Positions 8,973 to 16,868 of a stretch of DNA of 59,127 nt are shown here, piece after piece. Numbering within the stretch: the first letter of the stretch is position 1; each line of letters starts with the position of its first letter. The stretch spans positions 1-59,127 of the forward strand of contig NZ_JAIQZM010000038.1 of NCBI RefSeq assembly GCF_023333595.1, read 5' to 3'. The notes under the pieces are model-generated. The model was not told where the DNA came from and did not search any database. It was given only the letters and a program-made list of their open reading frames with translations. The position numbers and the translations under genes were made by a program. The DNA comes from Argonema galeatum A003/A1. Lineage in GTDB: Bacteria > Cyanobacteriota > Cyanobacteriia > Cyanobacteriales > Aerosakkonemataceae.

Positions 8973-9388
8973 AAATTCTAATTGACACCAATATTATAGT
9001 GGATGTAGCCTTAGAACGCCAGCCATTTTACAGCGAAAGCGTGCAAGTTTTGTCACTTGTTCATCAGAAACGAGTTGAAGGCTACATTTCGGCATCAACT
9101 GTTAGCGATCTTTATTACATTATCCGTAAAGTCAAAGGTCGAGATCAAACTATTGATTTTTTAAGTAGGACTCTTACCTTTTGTCAAGTAGCTACAGTGG
9201 ATCAATCTGTAATCTCAATGGCACTAACTGCCAACTTCAGGGATTTTGAAGATGCGATTCAATACAGCACTGCTAGGGTGAATCAATTGGATGCGATCGT
9301 AACTCGCAATACGGCAGATTTTCCTGTTTCTACTCCTCGAATTATGTCTCCGGCGCAGTTGATTCAGGAGTTAACGAATTACTCTTAA
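8969..9388 (+). CDS. PIN-domain ribonuclease toxin (VapC-like)
   Basis: 139 residues with a GTG start inside the upstream stop. The PIN acidic residues are visible: Asp6 in MKILIDTNIIVDVAL, a central Asp-Phe-Glu-Asp segment (NFRDFEDAIQ) near 90, and Asp in LDAIVTRNTADF near 108. These residues bind Mg2+ for RNA cleavage; known VapC targets include tRNA or rRNA. The gene is complete, so the pair is probably functional. It is the second gene of a two-gene operon. Confidence 0.87.
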   Translation: MKILIDTNIIVDVALERQPFYSESVQVLSLVHQKRVEGYISASTVSDLYYIIRKVKGRDQTIDFLSRTLTFCQVATVDQSVISMALTANFRDFEDAIQYSTARVNQLDAIVTRNTADFPVSTPRIMSPAQLIQELTNYS

Positions 9389-9393
9389 TTTTG

Positions 9394-9445
9394 GCCTAAC
9401 GACTAAAGTCGCGGCTACACAAACAAAGCCTGCCTACGCAGGCTT
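9394..9445. repeat. GACTAAAGTCGCGGCTACACAAACAAAG repeat
   Basis: The sequence GACTAAAGTCGCGGCTACAC followed by AAACAAAG and the palindrome GCCTGCCTACGCAGGC recurs inverted at about 36928-36990 (with a GTCCGCCTGCGCGGAC palindrome) and as a diverged piece at 22190-22235 (GCCCGCGCAGGCGGGC). The stem changes while staying paired. Confidence 0.7.
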
Positions 9446-9475
9446 AAAAGAAAGGTAAACAGATGGGATTTGGTG

Positions 9476-9781
9476 TTACTCAGGATCGTCACTTTGAAAA
9501 AGAATTTCTAAATCGCGGTAACCACTCACCACCCGTGCGATTTCAATACCTCCTTCAATTGCACGATAAAATATTATGTAATCTTCCAGAGGAAAACTCC
9601 GCAACCCTGGCTCAAAATTATCCCGATTCCGCCCCATTTCGGCAAAATCTGCCAATAGCTTACACTGTTGTTTGATTCTTTCTTTGAGACTTCTGGCGGC
9701 CTGGGGATTGTTACTTGCGATCTAAGTGTTGATTTCCTTCAAGTCTAATCTAGCTGAAGGTGATAAAATGTATCTGCCCAT
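9476..9781 (-). pseudogene. parE: ParE-type toxin with an in-frame stop codon
   Basis: Reading the minus strand from the ATG at 9781 gives MGRYILSPSARLDLKEINT, then TAG at 9724-9722, then continues in the same frame with IASNNPQAARSL through SGYRDLEILFQSDDPE to a stop at 9476. The intact relative at 49813-50127 has a tyrosine at the position of the stop and the same spacing throughout. One base change would restore the toxin. The start overlaps the stop of the ParD gene by one base (TAATG). The toxin is probably lost while the antitoxin remains, unless the stop is read through. Confidence 0.85.
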
Positions 9782-10065
9782 TATTTTGCTTCCTGAATTT
9801 GCTGCATTTCTGTTTCAATTCGCTGGATGTCGTCTTCAAGTTCAGCAAACACTAGGTCACCGTCAATTCCCTCACCGCGATCGAGTTCTTCAATACCCAC
9901 TCTGATTTTCGCTTTCAACCTATCCAAACGCGCCATCTGAGAACGTTCCCTCTCTTCTAAAAGCCTTAACGCTTCGTTAATTACCTCACTAGGTGACTGA
10001 AATTTGCCGCTTTTTACTTTCTCGTCAAGAAACTGTTCGAGTTCTGGACTCAGTGATACGTTCAT
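9781..10065 (-). CDS. parD: ParD-type antitoxin
   Basis: 94 residues. The N-terminus (MNVSLSPELEQFLDEKVKSG) is the ribbon-helix-helix DNA-binding part of ParD antitoxins, followed by a long charged helix and a conserved ELDRGEGIDGDLVFAELE segment. It is a clear paralogue of the protein at 50127-50411. ParD neutralises ParE and represses its own promoter. The linked toxin has a premature stop, so this antitoxin may be an orphan able to counter the second ParE; cross-talk is inference. Confidence 0.85.
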   Translation of the reverse strand: MNVSLSPELEQFLDEKVKSGKFQSPSEVINEALRLLEERERSQMARLDRLKAKIRVGIEELDRGEGIDGDLVFAELEDDIQRIETEMQQIQEAK

Positions 10066-10179
10066 CTCTATAAATTTCCTAAAAGCAACTACTAAAGTAT
10101 CTTAGGTCAATTATACCTGGAATGGCTTAAATTGGTGTTATCATAATGTAAAAGTTATACCATTGGATTTGATAGAGAA

Positions 10180-10635
10180 ATGGAAACTCAATTAACAACC
10201 GCCGAAATCAACGAAAAGCAGCAATTATTGCAAGGTTACGATCCAGCAGAGAAAGCATTGGCTACTCTGAAAGAACATGATGGCAAACCTCATGAAGCTT
10301 TTGATAAACTCTGGTCAGAAGTAAATCAAGAAGATATTTTTGGCGATAAAAAATCTCTCTGGGAAGTAACTTTAAAAGTTCTGCGACAAGAACTTTGCGG
10401 GAATGAAGGTTTTCGCGGCAAACTCAATGAATATATTAAAAAGCCAGAAGATGCTGCTTTGCTGACAGCGTTGATTATCTCGGTGGTACAGTTAACCACA
10501 TTGCCGATAAATCCGGCGATCGCAACTATCATCATCCTCTACATCCTCAAAATCGGCATCGGCATTTTTTGCGAATACACCGAACCAGTCGCTGACGCTG
10601 ACCCCACCGCTGCCAAAGACACGCTGCACAGCTAA
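10180..10635 (+). CDS. Hypothetical protein with hydrophobic C-terminal segment
   Basis: 151 residues, not recognised. The first 90 residues are soluble and helical (KSLWEVTLKVLRQELCGNEG). They are followed by a hydrophobic stretch with two possible membrane helices (LLTALIISVVQLTTLPI and ATIIILYILKIGIGIF) and a short acidic tail. It lies divergently from the ParD gene across a 115-base gap and upstream of the M1 peptidase, with its own ATG at 10180. An effector or membrane-associated role would be a guess. Confidence 0.65.
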   Translation: METQLTTAEINEKQQLLQGYDPAEKALATLKEHDGKPHEAFDKLWSEVNQEDIFGDKKSLWEVTLKVLRQELCGNEGFRGKLNEYIKKPEDAALLTALIISVVQLTTLPINPAIATIIILYILKIGIGIFCEYTEPVADADPTAAKDTLHS

Positions 10636-10725
10636 ACTGGAGTGGGGCTCAGTCGCTAAGTTACAAAAACGCTAACCTGGAAAATGTACCCGATCGCATT
10701 TTGTTAATCCCGCCATACCTCTCCT

Positions 10726-13347
10726 GTGTCACAGAGTCAATCCCACATGAAGTTACATTTTTATTTTGATTCCGAAAATAATCGCCATAAATCTTTTGAG
10801 TTACCCGGTTCCCGCCCCCATTACAATCCAGATAGACCGGGACAGGTAGAACATATCTTCCTAGACTTGGCGCTAGATATTCCCAACCGCACCTGCCAAG
10901 GAACTTGTAGCATCAGATTAGCGCCTGTGCGGAGTGCGATCGATCGTTTAACCTTGGATGCGGTAAACCTGAATATCCAGTCTGTGCAGGTGGACGGTTC
11001 GCCCCAGGATTTTGACTGTGACGAGGAACAACTGCACATCAAACTTGCCACACCGACGCAGGTAGGCAAGCAGATCGAGATTGCGATCGCTTATACTGCC
11101 CAAAAACCCCAGCGCGGCATTTACTTCATCGGGCCAGACAAGCACTACCCTCACAAACCCGTTCAAGTTTGGACTCAAGGCGAAGATGAAGATTCCCGCT
11201 TCTGGTTTCCCTGCTTCGACTATCCCGGACAGCTAGCAACTTCAGAAATTCGCGTGCGAGTTCCCAAACCGTTGATAGCTATCTCCAACGGCGAACTAAT
11301 TCATACAGAAGATGTTGGCGAAGACAAAATTTATCACTGGTTGCAGAAAGAAGTTCATCCCACTTATCTGATGACTTTGGCAGTCGGAGATTTTGCCGAA
11401 ATTCAAGATACTTGGAATAGCAAACCCGTAACTTATTATGTGGAAAAAGGTCGGGAAGAAGAAGCCCGCCTCACTATGGGCAAAACGCCCCGAATGATTG
11501 AGTTTTTCAGCGAAAAGTTTGGTTATCCTTATCCTTTTCCCAAATACGCACAAGTTTGCGTTGATGACTTCATTTTTGGGGGAATGGAGAACACCTCGAC
11601 AACACTGCTGACAGACAGATGTTTGATAGATGAAAGGGCATCTTTGGATAATCGCGGTAGCGAAAGTTTAGTCGCCCACGAACTCGCCCACCAATGGTTT
11701 GGGGATTTAGTGGTGATCAAGCATTGGTCTCATGCTTGGATCAAAGAGGGGATGGCGACCTACTCTGAGGTGTTGTGGACGGAAAACGAGTATGGTTTGG
11801 AGGATGCAGCGTACTATCGGTTGAATGAGGCGCGTAACTATTTTATCGAAGATAGCAGTCGTTATCGTCGTCCGATCGTTACTCATGTCTACCGGGAAGC
11901 GATCGAACTTTATGACCGACATCTATATGAAAAAGGTGCTTGCGTCTACCACACAATCCGCGCCGAGTTGGGAGATGAGTTGTTTTTCCGGGCAATTCAT
12001 ACTTTTGTCCAAGACAACGCCCACAAAACTGTGGAAACTGTAGACTTGCTGCGGGCGATCGAAAAAACTACTGGTCGCAATTTGCTGTTTTTATTTGACC
12101 AGTATGTTTATCGCGGCGGACATCCAGACTACAAAGTTGCCTATTCCTGGGATGGCGATAGCAAGCTGGCTAAAGTGACAGTCACTCAAACTCAGGCAAA
12201 AGAAGGCAATAATGGCAGTGATAGCGAGTTGTTCGACTTGAAGATTCCGATTGCTTTCGGCTATACCCAAGAAAACAAATTTAAAGAGTTTAAAACTTTT
12301 ACGGTAAGAGTACACGAACGGGAACAAACTTTTTACTTCCCGTTGGAAGAGAAGCCGCAGTTTGTCAGTTTTGATGTTGGTAATCACTATCTCAAAACTG
12401 TGTCTTTGGAGTATGCAGTTGCTGAACTGAAAGCGCAGTTGCAATTCGATCCTGACCCAATCTCGCGGATCTACGCGGCTGAGACTTTGGCGAAAAAAGG
12501 TGGGTTAGAGGCGGTAAAAGCGCTATCAGATGCACTGGAAAAAGATGCTTTCTGGGGTATTCGCGCAGAAGTTGCCAAACAGCTAGCTGAAGTGAAACTC
12601 GACCAAGCAGGTGAAGCCTTAGTTCATGGTTTGAACGATGAAAACCCTCTAGTCCGCCGCGCTGTGGTGGAAGCCTTAGCTAAAATTAAGACAGCCGAAA
12701 GTTATGACGCTGTGAAACATCTGCTGGAAAAAGGCGACGCCAGTTACTATGTGGAGTCGTCAGCAGCTCGTACAATTGGGGGAATGGTAGCATCACCCAT
12801 CCTTAAAGATAAGGAAGATGAAGCGATCGCACTCCTTAGCCGTATACTGCGAGAAAAAGCTGGGTGGAATGAGGTAGTGCGGATTGGTGCGATCGCAGGT
12901 CTGTGTCAGTTAAAAACATCACCAGTAGCCCTCAACCTGATTTTGGAATACACTTACCCCGGCATCCCCCAAGCTTTGCGCCTAGCAGCAATTCGCGCTT
13001 TGGGTGCTGTTTCCACAGGTCAGACGCCGAACAACGTTGATTGGATTATCGAACAGTTACAAGAGTTATCCAGAGAAACTTTTTTCTTGACACAGGTAGC
13101 AGTTGTTACAGCGTTGGGACAAATGGAGACAGCCAAAGCTATCCCAGTACTGAACTCTTTGGGCTCAACCACACCCGATGGGCGCGTCCGCCGTATCGCT
13201 GAGGAAGCAGTGCAAAAGGTACAGCAAGTTGCTGGTACTGACCAGTCCGTCAAACAGCTGCGGGAAGAACTCGACCAGTTGAAAAAATCAAATCAGGAAT
13301 TGATGAGTCGTTTGGAGAGTCTCGAAGCTAAGTCAAAATCAAGCTAA
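10726..13347 (+). CDS. M1-family metallopeptidase with HEAT repeats
   Basis: 873 residues from the GTG at 10726; an ATG at 10747 is a possible start. The zinc site HELAH (His318-His322) is followed after 18 residues by Glu341 in the WIKEG motif, and the exopeptidase motif appears as GGMEN (285-289) instead of GAMEN. Residues 1-200 form the saddle-like N-terminal domain, 200-460 the thermolysin-like domain, and 550-840 contain alpha-helical HEAT-like repeats (LVHGLNDENPLVRRAVVEAL). The C-terminus is a coiled coil (QLREELDQLKKSNQELMSRL). It should remove N-terminal residues from peptides, probably in the cytoplasm since no signal peptide is seen. Confidence 0.9.
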   Translation: MSQSQSHMKLHFYFDSENNRHKSFELPGSRPHYNPDRPGQVEHIFLDLALDIPNRTCQGTCSIRLAPVRSAIDRLTLDAVNLNIQSVQVDGSPQDFDCDEEQLHIKLATPTQVGKQIEIAIAYTAQKPQRGIYFIGPDKHYPHKPVQVWTQGEDEDSRFWFPCFDYPGQLATSEIRVRVPKPLIAISNGELIHTEDVGEDKIYHWLQKEVHPTYLMTLAVGDFAEIQDTWNSKPVTYYVEKGREEEARLTMGKTPRMIEFFSEKFGYPYPFPKYAQVCVDDFIFGGMENTSTTLLTDRCLIDERASLDNRGSESLVAHELAHQWFGDLVVIKHWSHAWIKEGMATYSEVLWTENEYGLEDAAYYRLNEARNYFIEDSSRYRRPIVTHVYREAIELYDRHLYEKGACVYHTIRAELGDELFFRAIHTFVQDNAHKTVETVDLLRAIEKTTGRNLLFLFDQYVYRGGHPDYKVAYSWDGDSKLAKVTVTQTQAKEGNNGSDSELFDLKIPIAFGYTQENKFKEFKTFTVRVHEREQTFYFPLEEKPQFVSFDVGNHYLKTVSLEYAVAELKAQLQFDPDPISRIYAAETLAKKGGLEAVKALSDALEKDAFWGIRAEVAKQLAEVKLDQAGEALVHGLNDENPLVRRAVVEALAKIKTAESYDAVKHLLEKGDASYYVESSAARTIGGMVASPILKDKEDEAIALLSRILREKAGWNEVVRIGAIAGLCQLKTSPVALNLILEYTYPGIPQALRLAAIRALGAVSTGQTPNNVDWIIEQLQELSRETFFLTQVAVVTALGQMETAKAIPVLNSLGSTTPDGRVRRIAEEAVQKVQQVAGTDQSVKQLREELDQLKKSNQELMSRLESLEAKSKSS

Positions 13348-13760
13348 CCAGCAACCTGTTGAGAATCAGAGGTTGAACGAAGCGGAGTCGGCGACAACCC
13401 GGCTTCGTTGAAATCCTCATGCTTAAAATTTTATGATGACGATTTTTTGAGTGGTTATCTACGTATTAATACTTAGATAAGTTTAGCATAGCATTGAAAA
13501 GGTAGCTTTTAAATCGCTATTAATCTTATTTTTATTTAATCTTCAAAGTATTTTTACATAATCATGGCAATAAATTATACTTTAGTTACGGCTTTACTTA
13601 GAGCCTTAGTTCGAGCGATCGTCTTTAAGGATCGTGGCAGAAAAAGAGCGATCGCACATAAAAGCTTTAACAACCGTAGAGATTATATGAAGATATGAAG
13701 AAGCTGGAGTCTTTTACTAGACAGAGCCTTGAGCCTTTGTATAGAGTGTAAATAACAAAG

Positions 13761-13942
13761 GTTCAGTCAGAACTGAGCTTGCGAACAAACAGCCTAAAGC
13801 ATAAGTGACAAGCTGTTCGCCGAGGGGCTAACCCCCCTGTGATTAGAAACACAAGGTTGTCGTGACAGGCTACAACTTCTCAAGGACAATTTAGTCACAT
13901 CATTATCGTGTTCCAGAGTAACGGTTAACGGAGTAAATTAAG
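13761..13942 (+). ncRNA. Candidate structured 5' leader of the PEP-CTERM gene
   Basis: Within the 590-base gap before the PEP-CTERM gene, the last 180 bases fold into successive stems: GUUCAG/CUGAGC, GCGAACA/UGUUCGC around a 26-base loop, GGGG-CUAA-CCCC, UGUG/CACA, and UUGU/ACAA. The loop segment AGCCU is complementary to a later AGGCU, so a pseudoknot is possible. I do not recognise a known riboswitch: no B12 box and no c-di-GMP-I signature. It may be a regulatory leader or an unnamed RNA motif. The part 13348-13760 is AT-rich with nothing recognisable. Confidence 0.35.
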
Positions 13943-14791
13943 ATGTTAAATTCCAAACTTACAATTTCAGCGCTTAAGCATCTAACATTAGGTGTATCCG
14001 CATTAGCCCTAGTTGCAGCAGGCCAAATCTCTAGAGCAGATGCAGCATCAATTCAATTCACTGGTACAGGAACTAACCCAGCCTCCGGTGGAGCTAGCAA
14101 TGCTTTAGGGGCATCAGTTCTATTTGACGATCTGCTAAACCCAGGCAAATTGACCATTACCCTGACGAATACTGGCCCAGGTGCAAGCGTTCCTTCTGAC
14201 GTACTAACTTCAGTTTTCTGGGACTATAATGGCACAGCCTTCAGTGGTTTATCCCTGGATTCAGCAACAGCACCAACCGTAGTTGGTGGCACTCCTGGCA
14301 CTAATGTCAATCTTAAAGCTCTCGATGAATGGAAATTGCCAAATACTGGCAATGGTACAACAAACCTCCCTGGCATAACCCAAAACTATGGTTTAGGTAC
14401 TGCTGGCTTAGGTATTTTCCAAGGCGGTGGCGGTCAGCAATTTAATTACGCGATCATCAGCGGTTACGATAATCCAAATCCGGCTGTATCAGGCGGGACT
14501 TTTGTTAAAAATGCTGCTACTTTCGTTTTATCAGGTCTGCCCAGTGGCTTTGATATCAGCAAACTTGGTAACGTTCGCTTCCAATACGGTACAAACCTTT
14601 CAGAACCCAGCTTTGTAGCTAGTTCGATGAATTATACTGGCAACCCCACCCCCCCACCACCACCCCCAACAGGCGGCGGTGGCGGTGGCCCAACCAAGAT
14701 TCCCGAACCCAGCACAGTAATGGGACTATTATTAGCTGGTGCGGCTGGTATCCGGTTAACCAAGAAACAGCTTAACTCTGTCAAAGCTTAA
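13943..14791 (+). CDS. PEP-CTERM sorted surface protein
   Basis: 282 residues. An N-terminal signal peptide (KHLTLGVSALALVAAGQI, cleavage after ...ADA) precedes a strand-rich extracellular domain rich in Gly, Thr and Asn. Next comes a proline run and a glycine run as linker, then the sorting signal PEPSTVMGLLLAGAAGI with a basic tail. Exosortase recognises this tag and moves the protein to the outer surface or sheath, often with glycosylation. No exosortase gene is in the window. A long structured leader precedes it and a strong terminator follows, so it is a single-gene unit. Confidence 0.88.
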   Translation: MLNSKLTISALKHLTLGVSALALVAAGQISRADAASIQFTGTGTNPASGGASNALGASVLFDDLLNPGKLTITLTNTGPGASVPSDVLTSVFWDYNGTAFSGLSLDSATAPTVVGGTPGTNVNLKALDEWKLPNTGNGTTNLPGITQNYGLGTAGLGIFQGGGGQQFNYAIISGYDNPNPAVSGGTFVKNAATFVLSGLPSGFDISKLGNVRFQYGTNLSEPSFVASSMNYTGNPTPPPPPPTGGGGGGPTKIPEPSTVMGLLLAGAAGIRLTKKQLNSVKA

Positions 14792-14820
14792 TCGCCAAAG
14801 TTTTCGGTTGAAATTGAGAT

Positions 14821-14865
14821 AAAAAAAGGGGTTAGAAGTGCAAAACGCTTCTGACCCTTTTTTTT
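14821..14865 (+). terminator. Intrinsic terminator of the PEP-CTERM gene
   Basis: AAAGGGGTTAGAAG and CTTCTGACCCTTT form a long stem with loop TGCAAAACG, followed by a run of eight T. It lies about 30 bases behind the stop codon. This is the clearest rho-independent terminator in the window. Confidence 0.88.
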
Positions 14866-14934
14866 ATTTTGGTGGGTGGGCGGTGTCAAGAAGATCGTAA
14901 AATTAAGAAATATTGCTGAATGCTTGAGGAAAAC

Positions 14935-15192
14935 ATGGCCGCTAACATAGAAATCTATACCTGGAGAACTTGTCCCTTCTGCATCCGCGCCAAGGCTTTG
15001 CTAAAACAAAAGGGGGTGGAGTTCACCGAATACAGCATTGATGGAGATTGGGAAGCAAAGGCAAAAATGAGTGAACGCGCCAACGGTCGCACTTCTGTAC
15101 CTCAGATTTTTATCAACGATCAGCATATCGGTGGCTGCGACGATATCCACGAACTGGATGCAGCAGGCAAACTCGACGAACTTCTGCAATAG
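14935..15192 (+). CDS. grxC: Glutaredoxin (Grx3/GrxC type)
   Basis: 85 residues from the ATG at 14935, which has GAGGA five bases upstream; an earlier in-frame ATG at 14920 lies before that ribosome site and is unlikely. The dithiol active site is CPFC (Cys13, Cys16), followed by the cis-proline motif TSVPQIF and the glutathione-binding GGCDD. It reduces disulfides and glutathione-mixed disulfides using glutathione. Glutathione synthetase is the next gene on the same strand, 140 bases away across a repeat. Confidence 0.93.
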   Translation: MAANIEIYTWRTCPFCIRAKALLKQKGVEFTEYSIDGDWEAKAKMSERANGRTSVPQIFINDQHIGGCDDIHELDAAGKLDELLQ

Positions 15193-15224
15193 TTATTAGT
15201 CATTGGTCATTATAAAAATACCTT

Positions 15225-15331
15225 TGACAACTGACAATTGACAACTGACAACTGACAATTGACAATTGACAACTGACAACTGACAACTGACAACTGACAA
15301 CTAACAATTGACAACTGACAACTAACAACAC
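15225..15331. repeat. Tandem TTGACAACTGACAA short repeats
   Basis: About ten near-perfect copies of the 10-base unit GACAACTGACA/GACAATTGACA between grxC and gshB. Each copy contains a TTGACA-like hexamer, so the array could offer several -35 boxes. It also shortens or lengthens easily by slippage. Confidence 0.85.
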
Positions 15332-15332
15332 C

Positions 15333-16301
15333 ATGAAATTGGCATTTATCATTGACCCCATCCACAGACTCGATCCGGGTCACGATACCAGCGTGGCACT
15401 TATGGAAGCCGCACAACAGATGGGTCATGATGTTTGGGTAACAGAGGCCAGTCATCTGAGCGTATTGCATAGCAAAGCTTGGGCTACCTTAGAACGGGTG
15501 CATCTCACGCCTGTGCAGTTGGTGGAGGGGCGATGGGTGGTGCAGCAGCCTTGGTACGAACTGGCCGATCGCACTCTGCAACCCCTAGAGTCAATGGACG
15601 CGGTGTTCATGCGAACCGATCCGCCGGTAAATATTGCTTACCTCTATGCCACTTACATTCTCGATTATATAGACCCAGCAAAGACTCTGGTCATCAATTC
15701 TCCCAACGGATTGCGATCGGCAAACGAAAAAATGTATGCTTTGCAGTTTACCGGGGCAATTCCAGAAACTATTGTTAGCGCCGAAAAGCAGGTAATCCGG
15801 CAATTTACAGAAGAAAAAGGGGCGGCAATTCTCAAGCCTTTGGGGGGTAAGGCTGGTGAAGGTATATTATTTTTGGAACCAAGCGATCGCAATATCAACT
15901 CGATCGTCGAACTCAGTACCCTGCAAGGTCGCATTCCCGTCATGGTCCAAACCTACTTGCCAGCAGCGAAAGACGGAGACAAACGTATTATCCTCCTAAA
16001 TGGGGAACCGATCGGTGCAGTCAACCGGATTCCCACTGGCAAGGAGTTTCGCGGCAATATGGCAGTTGGTGGTAGAGTAGCAGAAACGGAAATAACGGAC
16101 AGAGAACGGGAAATCTGCTCCCAACTAGCACCAACTTTGCGACGAGATGGCTTGATTTTTGTTGGCATTGATGTTATAGGCGGCTACCTCACCGAAGTCA
16201 ACGTCACCAGTCCCACAGGCATCCGGGAAATCGATCGGCTATCGGGAACTCGATTAGCTTATCAAGTAATTGAATGGGTGGAGAAACAAGCTAAGAAATA
16301 A
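15333..16301 (+). CDS. gshB: Glutathione synthetase
   Basis: 322 residues, the normal length. The N-terminus MKLAFIIDPIHRLDPGHDTS and the segments MRTDPPVN, NSPNGLRSANEKMYALQF, KPLGGKAGEGILFL and NVTSPTGIREID are the substrate- and ATP-grasp-binding motifs of prokaryotic GshB. It joins gamma-glutamylcysteine and glycine using ATP in the cytoplasm. The gene lies downstream of glutaredoxin, a common pairing in cyanobacteria. The start lies right after the tandem repeat, which must therefore hold its ribosome site. Confidence 0.95.
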   Translation: MKLAFIIDPIHRLDPGHDTSVALMEAAQQMGHDVWVTEASHLSVLHSKAWATLERVHLTPVQLVEGRWVVQQPWYELADRTLQPLESMDAVFMRTDPPVNIAYLYATYILDYIDPAKTLVINSPNGLRSANEKMYALQFTGAIPETIVSAEKQVIRQFTEEKGAAILKPLGGKAGEGILFLEPSDRNINSIVELSTLQGRIPVMVQTYLPAAKDGDKRIILLNGEPIGAVNRIPTGKEFRGNMAVGGRVAETEITDREREICSQLAPTLRRDGLIFVGIDVIGGYLTEVNVTSPTGIREIDRLSGTRLAYQVIEWVEKQAKK

Positions 16302-16323
16302 TGGAACTGGTTATTTTGTACGT

Positions 16324-16353
16324 TGTTGCGCTTTAGCGCTAAAGCGCAGCAAC
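16324..16353 (+). terminator. Palindrome behind gshB
   Basis: GTTGCGCTTTAGC and GCTAAAGCGCAGCAAC form a nearly perfect stem about 20 bases after the gshB stop. No T run follows, so it may be a weak terminator, an mRNA-stabilising stem or simply a repeat. Confidence 0.45.
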
Positions 16354-16400
16354 TTACCCCAACATCTCAAATAAAAAATTAAATCTCAAAAAACAAGCTT

Positions 16401-16865
16401 ATGAACGGAGATATTAACAAAGAAGCGCGAACCTGGGGGATGTGGTGTCACCTATCTTCCATTGTGGTGTGGATACCAGTAATACTTTTAGGATTGTTAG
16501 GTATTCCCGTACCCATTCCATGTCTCAATATTTTAGCACCTTTGATAATTTGGCAGACTAAGAAAAATACGGATTCTTTTATTGATGTCCAGGGAAAAGA
16601 ATCATTAAACTTTCAAATATCAATGCTTATCTATTCTTTGACAGGTGTAATTATAGTTATTTTTCTGAGTTTCGTAACCTGTGGTATTATTCTAAGTTCC
16701 AACACTAATGTATTAAACTCCCTGATAACAAGTTTGGCAATTGGAATAGTATCGGTCAGTTTATTATTGCTTATATTTCAGCTATTTGTAGTAATTTTTG
16801 CGGCCATTAAAGCCTATCGAGGTGAAGTATATCGTTATCCTTTCACGATCGTATTTTTAAGGTAA
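16401..16865 (+). CDS. DUF4870 membrane protein
   Basis: 154 residues with about four hydrophobic segments: SSIVVWIPVILLGLLGI, the region around residues 65-90, LINSLITSLAIGIVSVS and LLLIFQLFVVIFAAIKA. The order GMWCHLSS, then ...IWQTKKNTDSFID..QGKESLNFQ, is the signature of DUF4870 (Tic20-like small integral membrane proteins). No function is known. It ends three bases before the next gene's start, so the two are probably co-transcribed. Confidence 0.82.
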   Translation: MNGDINKEARTWGMWCHLSSIVVWIPVILLGLLGIPVPIPCLNILAPLIIWQTKKNTDSFIDVQGKESLNFQISMLIYSLTGVIIVIFLSFVTCGIILSSNTNVLNSLITSLAIGIVSVSLLLLIFQLFVVIFAAIKAYRGEVYRYPFTIVFLR

Positions 16866-16868
16866 ATT

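Noticed and set aside
9463..9675. Plus-strand ORF opposite the broken ParE
   Set aside because: It is the antisense of a recognisable ParE sequence on the minus strand.
15225..15331. Tandem repeats considered as a CRISPR array
   Set aside because: The unit is about 10 bases with no unique spacers, and no cas gene is near.
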